Below, piece by piece: positions 62,969-64,000 of a stretch of 64,000 nt of DNA (positions are counted from its first letter, which is position 1; every line of letters starts with the position of its first letter). The notes beneath the pieces are model-generated. The model ran no database searches, was not told the DNA's origin, and was given only the letters and a program-made list of their open reading frames with translations. Source of the DNA: Candidatus Gastranaerophilales bacterium (GTDB lineage Bacteria; Cyanobacteriota; Vampirovibrionia; Gastranaerophilales; Gastranaerophilaceae); NCBI GenBank assembly GCA_944323875.1, contig CALUUH010000001.1, forward strand, positions 123,894-187,893, in the 5' to 3' direction. The translations under genes were made by a program, and so were the position numbers.

Positions 62969-64000
62969 ATGAGTCTTTTTAGAGTGAGTGAAGTGAGTAG
63001 AGTGAGTGCGGTGAGTAAGATGTCGAAACAAGGCGGACAACAATCGCTACATTCCCTTCTCCTTCTGGGAGAAGGTGGCCACAGGCCGGATGAGGGTTTA
63101 AAGGAAACCGGCAGGCCAGCCTGCACCACCACTTTGGAAACCGCTAAAGAAGTACGGTCAACAATAATTCATGACGAAACCCGTCACAAAGCCGCAGAGC
63201 CAGCCTCATGTAAATCCTTAGTGCCTCAGTGCCCTGTCTTGGATTTGCTTCACGCTCGCAGAGTTTCGCCTATAGTGCTTACGCACAAGCCGGCTCAATC
63301 TGCTCGCTACCCGGATTTGCTCACTTCGTTCGCTCCATCCGTCCGCAAATCCGCTAGTCACCTAATCACTTCCCAGAAGGCCGCCTTCACTCTTGCCGAA
63401 GTCCTAATCACTCTGGCGGTAATCGGAATAGTGGCCGCCCTGACCTTGCCGGGGCTCATCCAAAACCATAACGAAAAGGCATGGTCTACGGCCAAAGACC
63501 TCTGGGAAAAGAAACTCACTGAAACCGTACGTCGCATGAACACAGACGGCGTTATGACAGGACACGATACTACCGAAAATTTTATGGACACTTTCAAACA
63601 ATATATGAAAGTGATTAAAACCTGTGACAACAATGATTTAAACAAGTGCTACAGTCCGGAATTTGTTTTGACGGGGAAAAAAGATAATTTAGAAAAGAAA
63701 TATATTGAAGATTTTAAGACAGCAAATGATTTAGGTATATCAGATTGGAATACAAATACAATGTCTTTTGTAATTTCCGACGGAACTACTGTAATTGCTG
63801 CATATAATCCGAACTGTCCTTATGCTGATCCGATTGAGGATACGGGCAGTCAGGTTGCATGTTTGAGTATGATGATAGATGTAAACGGTAAAAAGTCACC
63901 TAACCGTGTCGGTAAAGATATACTGCTTTCTAATGCAACTATTTCAACTTGCGATAACCCGATTGGTGACATGTGCTGGAGTACTGATTTTCAACCAATC
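62969..64000 (+). CDS. Type IV pilin-like protein, cassette 5 (partial, runs off the window)
   Basis: 344 codons visible without a stop. The leader of 139 residues opens MSLFRVSEVSRVSAVSKMSK and includes LLGEGGHRPDEG, TGRPACT and EPASCKSLVPQCP repeats. Mature start at Phe140. The first 85 mature residues match the other cassettes, the next part is clearly diverged (EFVLTGKKDNLEKKYIEDFK), and the last 46 or so bases return to near identity. The lectin-like and variable tail would lie beyond 64000. Confidence 0.85.
   Translation, partial: MSLFRVSEVSRVSAVSKMSKQGGQQSLHSLLLLGEGGHRPDEGLKETGRPACTTTLETAKEVRSTIIHDETRHKAAEPASCKSLVPQCPVLDLLHARRVSPIVLTHKPAQSARYPDLLTSFAPSVRKSASHLITSQKAAFTLAEVLITLAVIGIVAALTLPGLIQNHNEKAWSTAKDLWEKKLTETVRRMNTDGVMTGHDTTENFMDTFKQYMKVIKTCDNNDLNKCYSPEFVLTGKKDNLEKKYIEDFKTANDLGISDWNTNTMSFVISDGTTVIAAYNPNCPYADPIEDTGSQVACLSMMIDVNGKKSPNRVGKDILLSNATISTCDNPIGDMCWSTDFQPI
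63216..63360 (+). repeat. Repeat block inside the cassette 5 leader
   Basis: CTTAGTGCCTCAGTGCCCTG, the CGCTCGCAGAGTTTCGCC block and CCATCCGTCCGCAAATCCGC, all found elsewhere in non-coding gaps (6009-6030 region, 5762-5797, 22440-22490), are here translated in frame. Confidence 0.75.

Overview
The window looks like a chromosome segment from a gut-type, non-photosynthetic cyanobacterial relative (Vampirovibrionia/Melainabacteria, probably Gastranaerophilales). This is inference from family knowledge, not a database match. The DNA is AT-rich with the standard code. It carries many type IV pilin-like genes with the N-terminal signature FTLAEVLITLAVIGIVAA. Other clues are a VKOR-DsbA fusion, QueH, RqcH, an AsmA/TamB-like protein (suggesting an outer membrane) and a GGGtGRT protein beside an Fe-S scaffold.

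Housekeeping backbone: ilvD; dnaG-rpoD; nadB-nadC; a response regulator; VKOR/DsbA-queH; a UmuC-like polymerase with rqcH; NfeD and SPFH genes; lysC with a TPR protein; a histidine kinase; tRNA-Gly(GCC); two sugar-related genes; uppS-rdgB; a minus-strand run of transketolase C-half, ftsE, ftsX, degenerate REC-GGDEF protein and cysteine hydrolase; pyrH-frr-cdsA-rnc-rpe; the GGGtGRT pair; a 1479-residue AsmA/TamB-like gene; a matrixin-type protease; and a ParD/ParE pair.

The unusual content is a dispersed family of pilin modules. Five large paralogues (232, 4302, 9972, 23956 minus, 62969 running off the end) share an almost identical constant region. The four complete ones end in a GC-rich C-type-lectin-like segment whose differences fall mostly at codon positions 1 and 2. 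In three, the stop codon lies inside a perfect-stem hairpin with covarying arms. This is the pattern of diversity-generating retroelement (DGR) target genes. No reverse transcriptase or template repeat is visible here, so diversification would have to be driven in trans. Three further pilin-like genes (17773, 29607, 40012) lack the variable tail.

Most pilin genes sit divergently from their own small helix-turn-helix gene, with a palindrome near a strong promoter (4168/4302, 9815/9972, 17670/17773, 29537/29607, 39887/40012, 62832/62969, and a decayed copy at 54099/54223). Seven have prepilin leaders of 64 to 139 residues, built largely from the same repeats that fill the intergenic regions and kept open in frame. 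The working model is a set of separately controlled surface pilins with diversified tips and repeat-expanded leaders. The cysteine-rich pilins may be oxidised by the VKOR-DsbA protein.

A second mobile-looking event is a 1.6-kb segment with an AlbA_2-type gene. It is inserted at the 3' end of the AsmA/TamB-like gene and flanked by perfect 88-bp direct repeats.
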